DNA of 37,941 nucleotides from Parietichytrium sp. I65-24A (GCA_012862575.1 BLSF01000134.1:8005-45945); one strand, 5' to 3'. Counted from the first letter of the stretch, positions 22,994-32,065 are shown. Made by a program: numbers and translations. The notes: generated by a model from the sequence alone, not told the origin.

Positions 22994-24016
22994 CTAAGAT
23001 GCCGGGGCGAATGGGTCGCGCATCGTTAATTCTTTCTTCTTTTGTTTGGCACGATTTTCTTCATGAGTTTTCTTTGCATTTTGATGCATCTCTCGGCACC
23101 TTTTCCTACTCAATGGTTTGTCTGATTGTTGAACGACAACAACTAGCCCAGGCTCATCCCATGACTTGCGACAATTCGGACAACGGTGACTGCGAGACGT
23201 ATAATTTGAAATACAACTCGAGGTATGCTTGATGTAATCTGTGATACAAAAGACATGACCACATGCTGCGATCACTCCATCACGATGCAAATCTTCTTGG
23301 CAGATACTACAAAACTCCAGTTTTTCGTCTTCAATTTTGATTAGCCTGACTTGCTCCGCACAAAAGTCATTAACCTTTGTGAGCGCTTGCACCAGATCAA
23401 CATCTGGTCCACCCGCACTGAGAATCTCGGTGATACGCTTTGACAACTCGTTTGACGTACTGAGAGCCGATTCTGACTTTTCATCCTCACTAGCAGAAAG
23501 GTCAGTCTCTTCAAAAGAGAATTCGCATTCTTCTTCTTCATCACTACTATCATCAAGGGACACAGTGAAATTCGATCTCAAAAGAGTCTTGAGCCAATCC
23601 GCAACGGTTTTTACAAACACATCATCTCTTGTTTGTAACCCCTCTCTGTGCTGCTCAGTAAACCGACCTATCTCCTCTTGTAAGCGTTCACGGGTCGACA
23701 CGCGTGACTTGTACAGAATCGAGTAATCGAGCGTCCCATTGTTTCGATTGAAAGTGGCTCGATAGTTAGTTGAGTACTGATGTGGCGCCCGAAGAGGTTC
23801 CAATATGTCCAGCACTGATGAGATAAAATCATTCATTTCACTGATTCCAACAGCCAATCTACTAGTACTGCTACTGCTACTACTCCTGACCTCACCCAGG
23901 AATGCCGGGTCGTAAAGCACATGAACCGCCCCCTTTTCCAGATCAGTCATTCGATGGTACGGTCTCGTTGCAGTCGTGCGCGTCCCTCGTGCCTGCCTTG
24001 CTGCCTGCGTTGCCAT
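22994..24016 (-). CDS. RING-finger protein, probable E3 ubiquitin ligase
   Basis: A 340-residue protein. A C3HC4 RING lies at about residues 234-295: LEFCSICQEDL, then IAACGHVFCITDYIKH, a longer than usual insertion (SSCISNYTSRSH) and RCPNCRKSW. All eight zinc ligands can be found. The region before it is acidic (DDSSDEEEECEFSFEE) and the C-terminus basic (RKRCREMHQNAKK). RING proteins recruit ubiquitin-conjugating enzymes, and giant viruses commonly encode them to redirect host ubiquitination; the substrate is unknown. The ATG at 24016 gives MATQAARQARGTRTTATRPY; an in-frame ATG at 23950 is a possible alternative. Confidence 0.8.
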   Translation of the reverse strand: MATQAARQARGTRTTATRPYHRMTDLEKGAVHVLYDPAFLGEVRSSSSSSTSRLAVGISEMNDFISSVLDILEPLRAPHQYSTNYRATFNRNNGTLDYSILYKSRVSTRERLQEEIGRFTEQHREGLQTRDDVFVKTVADWLKTLLRSNFTVSLDDSSDEEEECEFSFEETDLSASEDEKSESALSTSNELSKRITEILSAGGPDVDLVQALTKVNDFCAEQVRLIKIEDEKLEFCSICQEDLHRDGVIAACGHVFCITDYIKHTSSCISNYTSRSHRCPNCRKSWDEPGLVVVVQQSDKPLSRKRCREMHQNAKKTHEENRAKQKKKELTMRDPFAPAS

Positions 24017-24218
24017 CGCTGCTTGCTTGCTTGTTCACTTGTTGCTTGCTTTGGGTATTTCGGGTCTGCTCTGCACTGCATTTTCCGTTGAATGGATGCT
24101 ATTCAAGTGCTACATACTTACTATGCTTCAGTATGCGTAAGTAGTAATTTGTAGTGGGTATTCCGTTAGAGAATGGCAGACCCCGAATGCGACCGATCAC
24201 GAGTCTCTCTCCCAAGAA

Positions 24219-24917
24219 ATGTTTGCTCAGTTCAACATCTTGAATGATGAGATTCGAAGGTTTTGTGCAAACGAGCAGATGCGCAGAGAGTTCCCCATGA
24301 TCTATCAAGAAGCCTGTAAACACTTCAAGCTTAGGCACAGTAAGAATGACGCAAGTCATGACGAAAGTGATGTTGTTGAAAGCACGAAGAAAGACGAAGA
24401 AGAAAAGAGTCGCGCCAAGATTCGCGCCAATCGATTGAGCAGCAGCTCAAGTAGTGGCGCAATTGGTGGCGCAAAAACAAGCTTCGACAATTCAATATCA
24501 AAACGACGATTGAGTGACTCTGAAGAAAAACGTCACGCAAACCGATCAAACAGCAGCTCTTTCAACAATTCGACGAAAACTGAACTTGGCGCACCACGCA
24601 AACGGAGAAGATTAGCTCCAACTCCGCCTACTGCACCCACCGAAAAAGTTGCGACCAAAGAAAACACGATGAGAATTTCAGACGTTGCTAGAAAAGACTT
24701 TCCTTACTTGACAATCAGTGGCGGTTCGTACAAACGAATCAGCAACATTGTCCGTGAGAAGATCTTCCAACGGAAGGGGGAGCATCTACCACCACTACAC
24801 GACCGTGTTAACACCAAACAGCAGATCAGACTAATTCCCCGCTATTTCCTAGAAGATTGGTCAATCATTCACGAAAGTATAGACGAATACATTAAAATAA
24901 CTAATCGATGTGTGTAA
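24219..24917 (+). CDS. Paralogous protein A: conserved ends, variable linker
   Basis: A 232-residue protein, first of a pair with 25243-25881. The N-terminal segment MFAQFNILNDEIRRFCANEQ then MRREFPMIYQE is shared. A low-complexity Ser/Lys/Arg linker follows, including a basic cluster APRKRRRLAP that could be a nuclear signal. The C-terminal domain of about 80 residues starts TMRISDVARKDFPYLTISGG, then SYKRISNIVREK and WSIIHESIDEYI. The basic C-terminal domain may bind nucleic acid, but I recognise no named family. The last 75 codons are repeated after the N at 24954. Confidence 0.65.
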   Translation: MFAQFNILNDEIRRFCANEQMRREFPMIYQEACKHFKLRHSKNDASHDESDVVESTKKDEEEKSRAKIRANRLSSSSSSGAIGGAKTSFDNSISKRRLSDSEEKRHANRSNSSSFNNSTKTELGAPRKRRRLAPTPPTAPTEKVATKENTMRISDVARKDFPYLTISGGSYKRISNIVREKIFQRKGEHLPPLHDRVNTKQQIRLIPRYFLEDWSIIHESIDEYIKITNRCV

Positions 24918-24953
24918 TAGCATCAGCAGGAGAAGCAAAAGCAGAAGCAGACC
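24691..24953. repeat. First copy of a 263-bp duplication
   Basis: Matches 24955-25217 at an offset of 264 with one difference (24938 A, 25202 G). A single N at 24954 separates them, the same pattern as at 13619. It is probably an uncollapsed contig overlap. Confidence 0.9.
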
Positions 24954-24954
24954 N

Positions 24955-25217
24955 GAAAAGACTTTCCTTACTTGACAATCAGTGGCGGTTCGTACAAACG
25001 AATCAGCAACATTGTCCGTGAGAAGATCTTCCAACGGAAGGGGGAGCATCTACCACCACTACACGACCGTGTTAACACCAAACAGCAGATCAGACTAATT
25101 CCCCGCTATTTCCTAGAAGATTGGTCAATCATTCACGAAAGTATAGACGAATACATTAAAATAACTAATCGATGTGTGTAATAGCATCAGCAGGAGAAGC
25201 AGAAGCAGAAGCAGACC
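24955..25217. repeat. Second copy of a 263-bp duplication
   Basis: Repeats the last 75 codons and 3' flank of the gene at 24219-24917, without a start codon of its own. The frame here (to 25181) should not be counted as a gene. Confidence 0.9.
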
Positions 25218-25242
25218 CCAAACTCACGAGTAGGAAGAAAAA

Positions 25243-25881
25243 ATGTTTGAAATCTTTAATCAAACGAGCGATGAGATTCGTGCTTTTTGCGCGTGTCCGG
25301 ACATGCGCGAGCGTTTTCCGATGATTCATCAAGAGTTGTCTAAATGTGCATTTGTGTTTCCTTCCTCATCCTCATCTTCCAGTAACAAGCGCACTGAACC
25401 ACCAACGCCAACGTCGCCTTTTCCTCCACTGTCACCGAAACGTGTCCGGCCGTCCGTTGGAGCAATGAGAGAAGGAGGAAATCCCAAGCATGAAGTCCAT
25501 GAGCGAGATGACGATTACGTCACTGAAGACGAAGATGAGGACGACGACGAAGAAGAATTTGATGACGACGACGACTTTGATGACGAGCTTGAAGAAGAAG
25601 AAGAAGAAGAAGGAGAGACAAAGAAAAATACCTTGCGCATCTCAGATGTCGTCAAGCAAGATTTTCCAGGCGCTAAAATTCGCGGTGGGGCGTATAAAAG
25701 CATTGGACACTTGGTCAAATCCAGATTCATTCAAAAACGTGGAAAACATGACCCAGAACGACATCGCGTCAAGATTGGCCACAAGTTGCGTCTGGTAAAT
25801 CGGTACCAGAGAGAAGATTGGGGTATCATCCATGACAGCATCCAAGATTATCTCACCACATGCGCCACGAAAAAGGCGTAG
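25243..25881 (+). CDS. Paralogous protein B: conserved ends, acidic linker
   Basis: A 212-residue paralogue of 24219-24917. Shared parts are the N-terminus (IFNQTSDEIRAFCACPDMRE and RFPMIHQEL) and the C-terminal domain (NTLRISDVVKQDFPGAKIRG, GAYKSIGHLVKSRF, WGIIHDSIQDYL). Between them lies Ser/Pro-rich sequence with a basic patch (SPKRVRPS) and a long Asp/Glu run (residues about 90-125), where the paralogue has basic/Ser-rich sequence. The leader before the ATG (CAGACCCC...CACGAG...) resembles that of paralogue A, so promoter and gene were duplicated together. No function can be named. Confidence 0.7.
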   Translation: MFEIFNQTSDEIRAFCACPDMRERFPMIHQELSKCAFVFPSSSSSSSNKRTEPPTPTSPFPPLSPKRVRPSVGAMREGGNPKHEVHERDDDYVTEDEDEDDDEEEFDDDDDFDDELEEEEEEEGETKKNTLRISDVVKQDFPGAKIRGGAYKSIGHLVKSRFIQKRGKHDPERHRVKIGHKLRLVNRYQREDWGIIHDSIQDYLTTCATKKA

Positions 25882-25913
25882 ACATATGAATAGATTAAAA
25901 CAAATAGAAAACG

Positions 25914-26408
25914 ATGAAACTTTCAATGTACGATTTATTTTGTGTTGCGGCAACAGTACGTTCACTGTTCTATGCAGCATCAGGAAAGCACAACATATTA
26001 CATGACCATCTTCAGTTTTTATACATTGATCTACTTGTGAACAGAAAAAGTCTTCACCGAGTCTTTTCGATTATCATTGGAACGTTGATAAGTCGATACG
26101 ATACACCACCCAATCTCAAAAATCTCTTTGTAATGTCAGATGCTTCATTACATCTCGTGTCATATTGTAAATCGCTGTTCAAGAGTGCAGGCGTTTTGAA
26201 AGACAGTCCACTATGGCCACTTCTTCATCTAGTGGTCATGTTTCTGATTCGAGTCCCATCACTGTTTTACATCTACGTTTCTCGATTCATGGACTCTACA
26301 TCTACCCTTGCATTTCTCGCATTGGCTAAGAATAACTACAAATGGACTCAATCAAGTTGGCAAAAATTCATAACCAATCCTCAGATAGAATTATTAATGA
26401 TTTTTTAG
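25914..26408 (+). CDS. Unknown 164-residue protein with hydrophobic segment
   Basis: Function not recognised. The protein is rich in hydrophobic and aromatic residues. The strongest candidate membrane segment is WPLLHLVVMFLIRVPSLFYI (about residues 101-120), and a weaker one is VFSIIIGTLI. It starts 32 bases after paralogue B and overlaps the end of the convergent gene at 26405 by four bases. No Cys tail or signal peptide. Confidence 0.55.
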   Translation: MKLSMYDLFCVAATVRSLFYAASGKHNILHDHLQFLYIDLLVNRKSLHRVFSIIIGTLISRYDTPPNLKNLFVMSDASLHLVSYCKSLFKSAGVLKDSPLWPLLHLVVMFLIRVPSLFYIYVSRFMDSTSTLAFLALAKNNYKWTQSSWQKFITNPQIELLMIF

Positions 26409-27001
26409 AGTTTCGAACTATTGCCAACATGAATACCCAAGTCCGCAAGCGTAACAACTAAATGACGATTCTTGCACAAAATTTCACATGCCGTCTTGTC
26501 CCACTTTGGAGATGTAGTAATAACCATTTTTGCTCGATGTGTGGCTATGTTATCAATATTCATCTGCTGCATTATGAATGAGAATAAAATGACATCCAGC
26601 AACTCTTTGACACACATGCTACAACGAACTGAAACAATAGATTTGTCAGCACATTCTGCGCCAAGAATGATTCGGTCGTTCTTCGATTCAGGATTCGTTT
26701 CAAGTCGACAAATTGGAATTGATTGCGGAAGCTTTTCTATCAGCCAAATGAACTGTGTGACATTTTGTGATGCATCTAGAAAAAAATCAACTTTACTCAA
26801 ATCTACATCCAGAACACTTTGAAAATGCTCGACGTCGAAATTGAATTCCCTGGTTACAACCACCGCTTTTTCTTTTGAAGAAACAATCATCACTCTTTTG
26901 ATCTCATCATAAGAGTCCAGGCTTTCCAGTAATCCTGTTATCAAACTTGGGCAGTCGGAAGTGATAAGGAATGTCTTTTGATCGAGGATGGACGCGTACA
27001 T
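26405..27001 (-). CDS. Unknown 198-residue protein
   Basis: Function not recognised. The frame opens at an ATG at 27046, but a TATATA element (27037-27042) lies inside that extension and 36-41 bases before the next ATG at 27001 (MYASILDQKTFLITSDCPSL), so the shorter start is preferred. The sequence alternates strands and helices (RVMIVSSKEKAVVVTREFNF, KVDFFLDASQN, HRAKMVITTSP), suggesting a compact alpha/beta fold. It is divergent from 27091. Confidence 0.6.
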   Translation of the reverse strand: MYASILDQKTFLITSDCPSLITGLLESLDSYDEIKRVMIVSSKEKAVVVTREFNFDVEHFQSVLDVDLSKVDFFLDASQNVTQFIWLIEKLPQSIPICRLETNPESKNDRIILGAECADKSIVSVRCSMCVKELLDVILFSFIMQQMNIDNIATHRAKMVITTSPKWDKTACEILCKNRHLVVTLADLGIHVGNSSKL

Positions 27002-27036
27002 GTTTTTTTTGTTTTCAAAATCATGAATTACACACC

Positions 27037-27071
27037 TATATATCATAGCATAAATTCATCTATATAAACAT
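27037..27071. promoter_or_regulatory. Divergent pair of TATATA promoters
   Basis: TATATA at 27037-27042 serves the minus-strand gene starting at 27001, and CTATATAAACATAG at 27060-27073 lies about 30 bases before the plus-strand ATG at 27091. The two elements are about 20 bases apart. Confidence 0.5.
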
Positions 27072-27090
27072 AGAATATTTTAGTAAACTC

Positions 27091-27761
27091 ATGCCTCGTT
27101 TTCTCACCATTGGTGGTGCAAGGATCTCAAAAGAGAGGATCTCTCGATACTTGAAGAGTTGCATGCCTGACGTTATTCTCATGGATGACTCGTCCATTGA
27201 CATCTTTACATACTCCATCAAAAACTCCAGACGCCAGGTCGAAAAAAAGTTTGTGGCAAAAGGTTTCCACCAAGTCAAGTACGACTGCATCATCTTGATC
27301 TCCTTTGGATCATTCATTTACCAGAACATGGCCCGACATTTCCTAGAGTCACCACCAACATGCATCATCTATCTTGGCGGACCTGTTTATTACAAGAAAG
27401 ACGGTCTTTGTCTGACACTAGCACGCACCATGATCAGCCCAAAATCAAACGAGTCCCTACCATCTTCTCACGAATTGCGAATACTGGCCTGCTCGTGGCG
27501 ACCGGCACAAATGTTAAAGCGGTTGACAAGGAAGTCAAAGTACATATGCGAACATGTACTGTACCATCAATCTGTTTCCGTGTCAGAGACGATCCAATGA
27601 TACCCAAGGATATTGACGACATTTACAATCAAGAATTTATGACTGCCGTGTACTTCGATGATGGCATGACGAGAGATCACCACCTTTCATTTTCTAAGGA
27701 ATTTCGAAAAAATGTCATCAATAATATATCTTATGAATTTATAATCGATAAATGCAAGTAG
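27091..27761 (+). pseudogene. Frameshifted, diverged hydrolase-like gene (paralogue 3)
   Basis: Two overlapping frames (27091-27600 and 27360-27761) read as one protein of about 222 residues, close to the 209 and 217 of the two DUF829-like paralogues. The first half has a strand start FLTIGGARIS, DCIILISFGSFIYQNMARHF (where the paralogues have the nucleophile Ser) and CIIYLGGPVYY (where they have IFESGPVV). The second frame supplies an acidic position (RVRDDPMIPKD) and a late His (TRDHHLSFSKEF). The shift lies between about 27400 and 27450. It may be a recent mutation or a sequence error; no classical slippery site is obvious. The homology is weak but the motif order supports it. Confidence 0.5.
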
Positions 27762-27772
27762 AATTTTATCTC

Positions 27773-30700
27773 TTACTTGTCTTCCAAATCTACATCAGCG
27801 AATGCTGGCTGCTCGGCAAGCACGGGATTCTGGGTCTGATTCTGGTTCTTCTTCTTCTTGTAGACAAAGAAATAGTACACGGTTCCACTGAGTGCAACCA
27901 CAACCACACAGACAACAACTGCAGCCACAACAATCGTCAACGTGTTCACCTGTTCCTGGACGGAAGAAGATGCGCCGTCGACAAACGTGATCGTTCCGTT
28001 TACTGTGATGACCTTGGTAGTGTTGTCCTCATCCTTCGTTGTAGTAGTTGCATCTTGCAACATTCGACGGCGGTCCGATGATGACATGACGGTGTCACAA
28101 CTAGTCACGGCAGCGATCACAGTAATGTTCATCGTTCCCGAAGTTGTCTTCATATTCTTGTACACCCAGTTGGATGGAACGAAAAACCAATTGTCTTGTG
28201 CGCGCTGATCATTCAACTGGCAAGATTGGTAGCCGCGGTTAAGCACCTGATAGACATCCACTTGATTCTCGACCAGAGTGTTACTACGTCCGCTTACACC
28301 AGTTGCATAGAATGGCGTGCAGACAGAGTCATCTTCTTCTTCTTCTTCATATCGACAGAATTGAGCATCTGAATAGTACGGAGAACTCTGGGTGTTGATC
28401 AAAGCTTTCTTGTCTTCAATGTCAAACACGCGGGTATATCCAGCCATTGATGTCGTCACGGTCAAAATACGCAGTGCCACAGGCGATGTATCATCCAGAG
28501 ACGAGAACGCCACCTGCACGCTAACATCTTGGTCGATGCTCTCACCATCGAGCGAGAGACTGATTGGGTAGTCGGTTGTGACATCCTCTTGCTGTAAGAG
28601 TACCGGGCATTCAGCTGGCGCAAATACGGTCACGTCCTGCTGCTGATTGTTCACATCAACCACTCTCGAGGTGGATGTGTCGTAGACTGCTTGTGCAGTA
28701 AAGCTCAAGGTACCAATGTAGTAGAATGTACATTCATCCGTCGAAGCATCCAACGCCATCATGAGACATTCCTGGGACTGATATGTGGAAACATAGACGC
28801 GCTCATCGTCGTTGTAAATGATCTCTTCGCTGATCCGATCAAACGCAATGTCATCATCCATTGTTCCATCACCCCACACCATGTACTCGAGCGCATCGCC
28901 GTCACTGACGGTTGTGTAAGTTTGAACAATGAGATAGCCCATTGGCAGCGTGCGATCCTCACAAGCTTGCATCGAAATGTCGGTGATATTGACAACCACA
29001 TTCTTACTCAACACAATGTCACCACTGAGTGTCGAGCCACTGACGGTCGAAGAAGACACGTACTTGAATTCAAGCACATTGGTACCACTTGCAACATCCA
29101 GTTCCCCAGAATCATTCTCACATGAAGCAGGGCGATCGGCATCATCAATGCTAAACTCGAGACGCATCTGCTGCGTAAGAGTATTAGCCTCATCATCTTT
29201 GACTTGCCCTTCATTGCACACATCCGTGTCCGTGCGACTGATGGTAAATTGATAGATTGAATGACCAGTCTGTGCATCATAGACGCCAGATACCTGGATT
29301 GGAGTATCCGTACATGCCGAACCGAGCGTCACAAACAATTGAGAAGGCAGAGAATCACACCCTTGAAGAGCATTGATGGAGAGATCAATCGTTACGTCAA
29401 TCTCTGTGACATCCGCCTCAGAGGTTTTTGCAATAAACTGATTGACAATGTAATTTCCAAGCTCTTGAGATGTTTTCACCGGGTTTTCAAGATCCTCCTC
29501 AAAATAGAATGGCACATTTTCTCCATTCGTTGCCAGAACGCGGCGCTCTTCGACTTGAATAAAGTCACCCGAGAGGACAAGGACTAGATATACCGACCCT
29601 TGCTGATTCATGACACTATAGAGCGCCGAGCTGTCACTGAATTCACCATCCCAATTGATCTCACAGACGGCAGTCTCCCGGTTGGTCATGGAGACATTTG
29701 CAACCACCGACGACGACCCGCTTGTGTAGAGGAGGGCATATCCGCTGCTTGCACAATGAACGGCTGATGATTGCTTGGTCGAGATCAGTAGGTAATTGTG
29801 CAATTGTCCGCCATTCGTCAATTGTATGGAGGTAATCTGTGGCACACCTGCCTCAAACTTGATGACATTACTTGTCGCGAGGTCGACAGATTCAACTACA
29901 ATGTCATTCCCTGGCAAAATCTGATCAATAAACGATTGTTCGACCACCGTTGGCGCCAGAGTTGGCGCACTAGTTGGTCCAAATGTAGTTGGCGCGGATG
30001 ATGGCGAGACAGTTGGTGTAGATGTTGACGGAGCAGTTGTTGGCGAGAGAGTCGGTGCAGCTGTCGTTGGAGAAGACGATGGTGAGACAGTTGGCACTAA
30101 TGTTGGAGCAATGGTTGGACTAAATGTAGTTGACGAAGCCGATGGCGAGAGAGTCGGTGAAACAGTAGCCGATGGCGAAGCCGTTGTTGGCGCTGCCGAT
30201 GGCGAGACACTTGGTGAAAAAGTTATCGTTGGCGCAGCCGTTGGCGAGACAGTCTGTGAATCTGTCGTTGGAGCTGTAGTTTGACCAAACGCAGTTGGTG
30301 CTGTCGTTGGCGCAGCCGATGGCGCCATCGTCGGAGCGATGGTTGTGCCATTCAATCCCATGTCCATCACATCCAGCACACGTTCTAGACGCGCTACCTC
30401 CGTTATTGTGTTCTCTGCTTCTACAAACCCACCAATTGCACCGCCATCGTCGAGTTGATATGTTAAAAGCTCCCATTTCACACCTTCATATAGCCCGTCA
30501 TAAGGGATATAGTTTGGATGGTTGCATTCTCGGATGATTCCTTTGCTGGTATGCAAACGAAATGATCGCAAGTATTCACTTATAACTGGTGATACTGTGA
30601 TGATATGTGTGCTAATGGCCATGATCCATTCGTCCGGTTCAAGCTCCACATTGTAAAACACTGATTCGGAAGTAGTAGTGAATGACCCGTATACGATCTC

Positions 30701-32017
30701 AAATGGATCCACATTGTACTGGAATGCGATTTTAGATAACGCACTATCACTTGAACTTGCATACCCACACTGTACACCGGTGACGCGGAATGGATTTGTC
30801 GGTGCATAGGTGGGCGAAGCAGTGGTTGGTGCAATAGTTTGACCAAACGCAGTTGGCGCAAACGTTGGTACAGCTGTAGTTGGCGCTGTCGTTGGCGCCA
30901 TCGTCGGAGCGATGGTTGTGCCATTCAATCCCATGTCCATCACATCCAACACACGTTCTATACGCCCAACCGTCGATATCGTATCTTCTGCTTCCACAAA
31001 CCCACCAATCGCACCACCATTGTCGAGTTGATACGTAAAGTTCTCCCATCTCTCACCTTCATATAAACCGTCGTACGGGATGTGATTTGGGTGGTTACAT
31101 TCTCGCACAATTCCTTTGCTGGTATGCAAAAGAAACGCTTCCATGTATTCACTCGTAACTGGGTTCACTGTAACGACATATGTGCTAATGGCCATGATCC
31201 ATTCGTCCGGCTCAAGCTCCACATTGTAAAACACTGAATCGGAAGTAGTAGTGAATGACCCGTATTCGATCTCAAATGGATCCACATTGTACTGGAATGT
31301 GATTTTCTGTATTCTATTATTCGTTGCAGTTGAATACACACACTGCACACCGGTGACGCGGAATGGATTTGTCGGTGCATAGGTGGGTGCCAATGTCGGA
31401 GCAGTTGGCGAAGCCGATGGCGAAGCCGATGGCGAGACAGTCTGTGAACCAGTTGTCGGAGCAGTGGTTGGACCAAATGTAGTCGGCAAAAAAGTTGGAA
31501 CAGCCGTTGGCGAGACACTTGGTGAAGAACTTGGAGCTGTAGTTTGACCAAATGCCGTTGGCGCAGTCGTTGGCGCACTCGTTTCCACAAGGCCGATCTC
31601 GGTAATATCAAGAATGTCGTAAACACTTTTGAGGTCATCCAAAGTGTCCAGCAACATTCCACCAATCATAGTCATGTCTTCTGTGATCGTAAAGTTGTAT
31701 TCGTAATCACCACCTTCACCGCCGTATTTTTGCACATTGCCCTTGTTGGTTGTAAACTGAATCGAGTCAAGGTTGTCACCATATTTACCGTACACATTCA
31801 CAATCCACTCGTCCTGTTCAAGGACAAACGCATCTTGCAAATCTCCACCATACACTCCGTAAGCTACACTTGACGGAATTCCATTGTAATTGAAGATGAC
31901 TTGATCAATGTACGCACCAAGCCGGGTATTAACGGAGGTGACGCGAAAATCGTACGCAGAGACTGACGCTGCTGCTGACAACAACAACAACAACAACGAA
32001 ACAACAAATACTGACAT
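27773..32017 (-). CDS. Giant surface protein with three jacalin-like domains
   Basis: A 1414-residue type I membrane protein. Signal peptide about 1-20. Jacalin-like beta-prism domains at about 22-145, 215-370 and 407-556, with typical pieces: IDQVIFNYNG, VLEQDEWIVNVYGKYGDNLD, SIQFTTNKGNVQKYGGEGG; ITFQYNVDPFEIEYGSF, LELEPDEWIMAIST-like, LHTSKGIVRECNH, GAIGGFVEAED. They are separated by Pro/Thr stalks (SPTAAPT, TTAPT); the longest stalk is about 557-693. A further ectodomain follows (694-1355), then a membrane segment (about 1361-1386, VVAAVVVCVVVVALSGTVYY) and a short Lys-rich then acidic tail. Jacalin-type domains bind carbohydrates, so attachment to host or self glycans is a reasonable inference. 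Domains 2 and 3 are recent duplicates. TATATA lies 43 bases upstream. Confidence 0.75.
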   Translation of the reverse strand: MSVFVVSLLLLLLSAAASVSAYDFRVTSVNTRLGAYIDQVIFNYNGIPSSVAYGVYGGDLQDAFVLEQDEWIVNVYGKYGDNLDSIQFTTNKGNVQKYGGEGGDYEYNFTITEDMTMIGGMLLDTLDDLKSVYDILDITEIGLVETSAPTTAPTAFGQTTAPSSSPSVSPTAVPTFLPTTFGPTTAPTTGSQTVSPSASPSASPTAPTLAPTYAPTNPFRVTGVQCVYSTATNNRIQKITFQYNVDPFEIEYGSFTTTSDSVFYNVELEPDEWIMAISTYVVTVNPVTSEYMEAFLLHTSKGIVRECNHPNHIPYDGLYEGERWENFTYQLDNGGAIGGFVEAEDTISTVGRIERVLDVMDMGLNGTTIAPTMAPTTAPTTAVPTFAPTAFGQTIAPTTASPTYAPTNPFRVTGVQCGYASSSDSALSKIAFQYNVDPFEIVYGSFTTTSESVFYNVELEPDEWIMAISTHIITVSPVISEYLRSFRLHTSKGIIRECNHPNYIPYDGLYEGVKWELLTYQLDDGGAIGGFVEAENTITEVARLERVLDVMDMGLNGTTIAPTMAPSAAPTTAPTAFGQTTAPTTDSQTVSPTAAPTITFSPSVSPSAAPTTASPSATVSPTLSPSASSTTFSPTIAPTLVPTVSPSSSPTTAAPTLSPTTAPSTSTPTVSPSSAPTTFGPTSAPTLAPTVVEQSFIDQILPGNDIVVESVDLATSNVIKFEAGVPQITSIQLTNGGQLHNYLLISTKQSSAVHCASSGYALLYTSGSSSVVANVSMTNRETAVCEINWDGEFSDSSALYSVMNQQGSVYLVLVLSGDFIQVEERRVLATNGENVPFYFEEDLENPVKTSQELGNYIVNQFIAKTSEADVTEIDVTIDLSINALQGCDSLPSQLFVTLGSACTDTPIQVSGVYDAQTGHSIYQFTISRTDTDVCNEGQVKDDEANTLTQQMRLEFSIDDADRPASCENDSGELDVASGTNVLEFKYVSSSTVSGSTLSGDIVLSKNVVVNITDISMQACEDRTLPMGYLIVQTYTTVSDGDALEYMVWGDGTMDDDIAFDRISEEIIYNDDERVYVSTYQSQECLMMALDASTDECTFYYIGTLSFTAQAVYDTSTSRVVDVNNQQQDVTVFAPAECPVLLQQEDVTTDYPISLSLDGESIDQDVSVQVAFSSLDDTSPVALRILTVTTSMAGYTRVFDIEDKKALINTQSSPYYSDAQFCRYEEEEEDDSVCTPFYATGVSGRSNTLVENQVDVYQVLNRGYQSCQLNDQRAQDNWFFVPSNWVYKNMKTTSGTMNITVIAAVTSCDTVMSSSDRRRMLQDATTTTKDEDNTTKVITVNGTITFVDGASSSVQEQVNTLTIVVAAVVVCVVVVALSGTVYYFFVYKKKKNQNQTQNPVLAEQPAFADVDLEDK

Positions 32018-32059
32018 CTTTTCTTCGCCTTGTGTTCAGTGACTGAAACTCGTTGTAGG

Positions 32060-32065
32060 TATATA
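32060..32065 (-). promoter_or_regulatory. TATATA promoter of the jacalin-domain gene
   Basis: It lies 43 bases before the ATG at 32017 on the minus strand, at the usual spacing. Confidence 0.5.

Noticed and set aside
24972-25181. 69-residue frame after the second N
   Set aside because: Exact repeat of the 3' end of the gene at 24219-24917 without its own start.
25515-25730. Ser-rich frame antisense to the acidic linker of paralogue B
   Set aside because: GAA/GAC runs read in reverse give TTC/GTC-type Ser and Val codons; a composition effect.
28691-31873. Several open frames of 75-145 residues on the plus strand and in other minus frames of the lectin gene
   Set aside because: Codon structure, signal peptide, domains and anchor all support the single 1414-residue frame; the others are shadows, many produced by the low-complexity stalk code.
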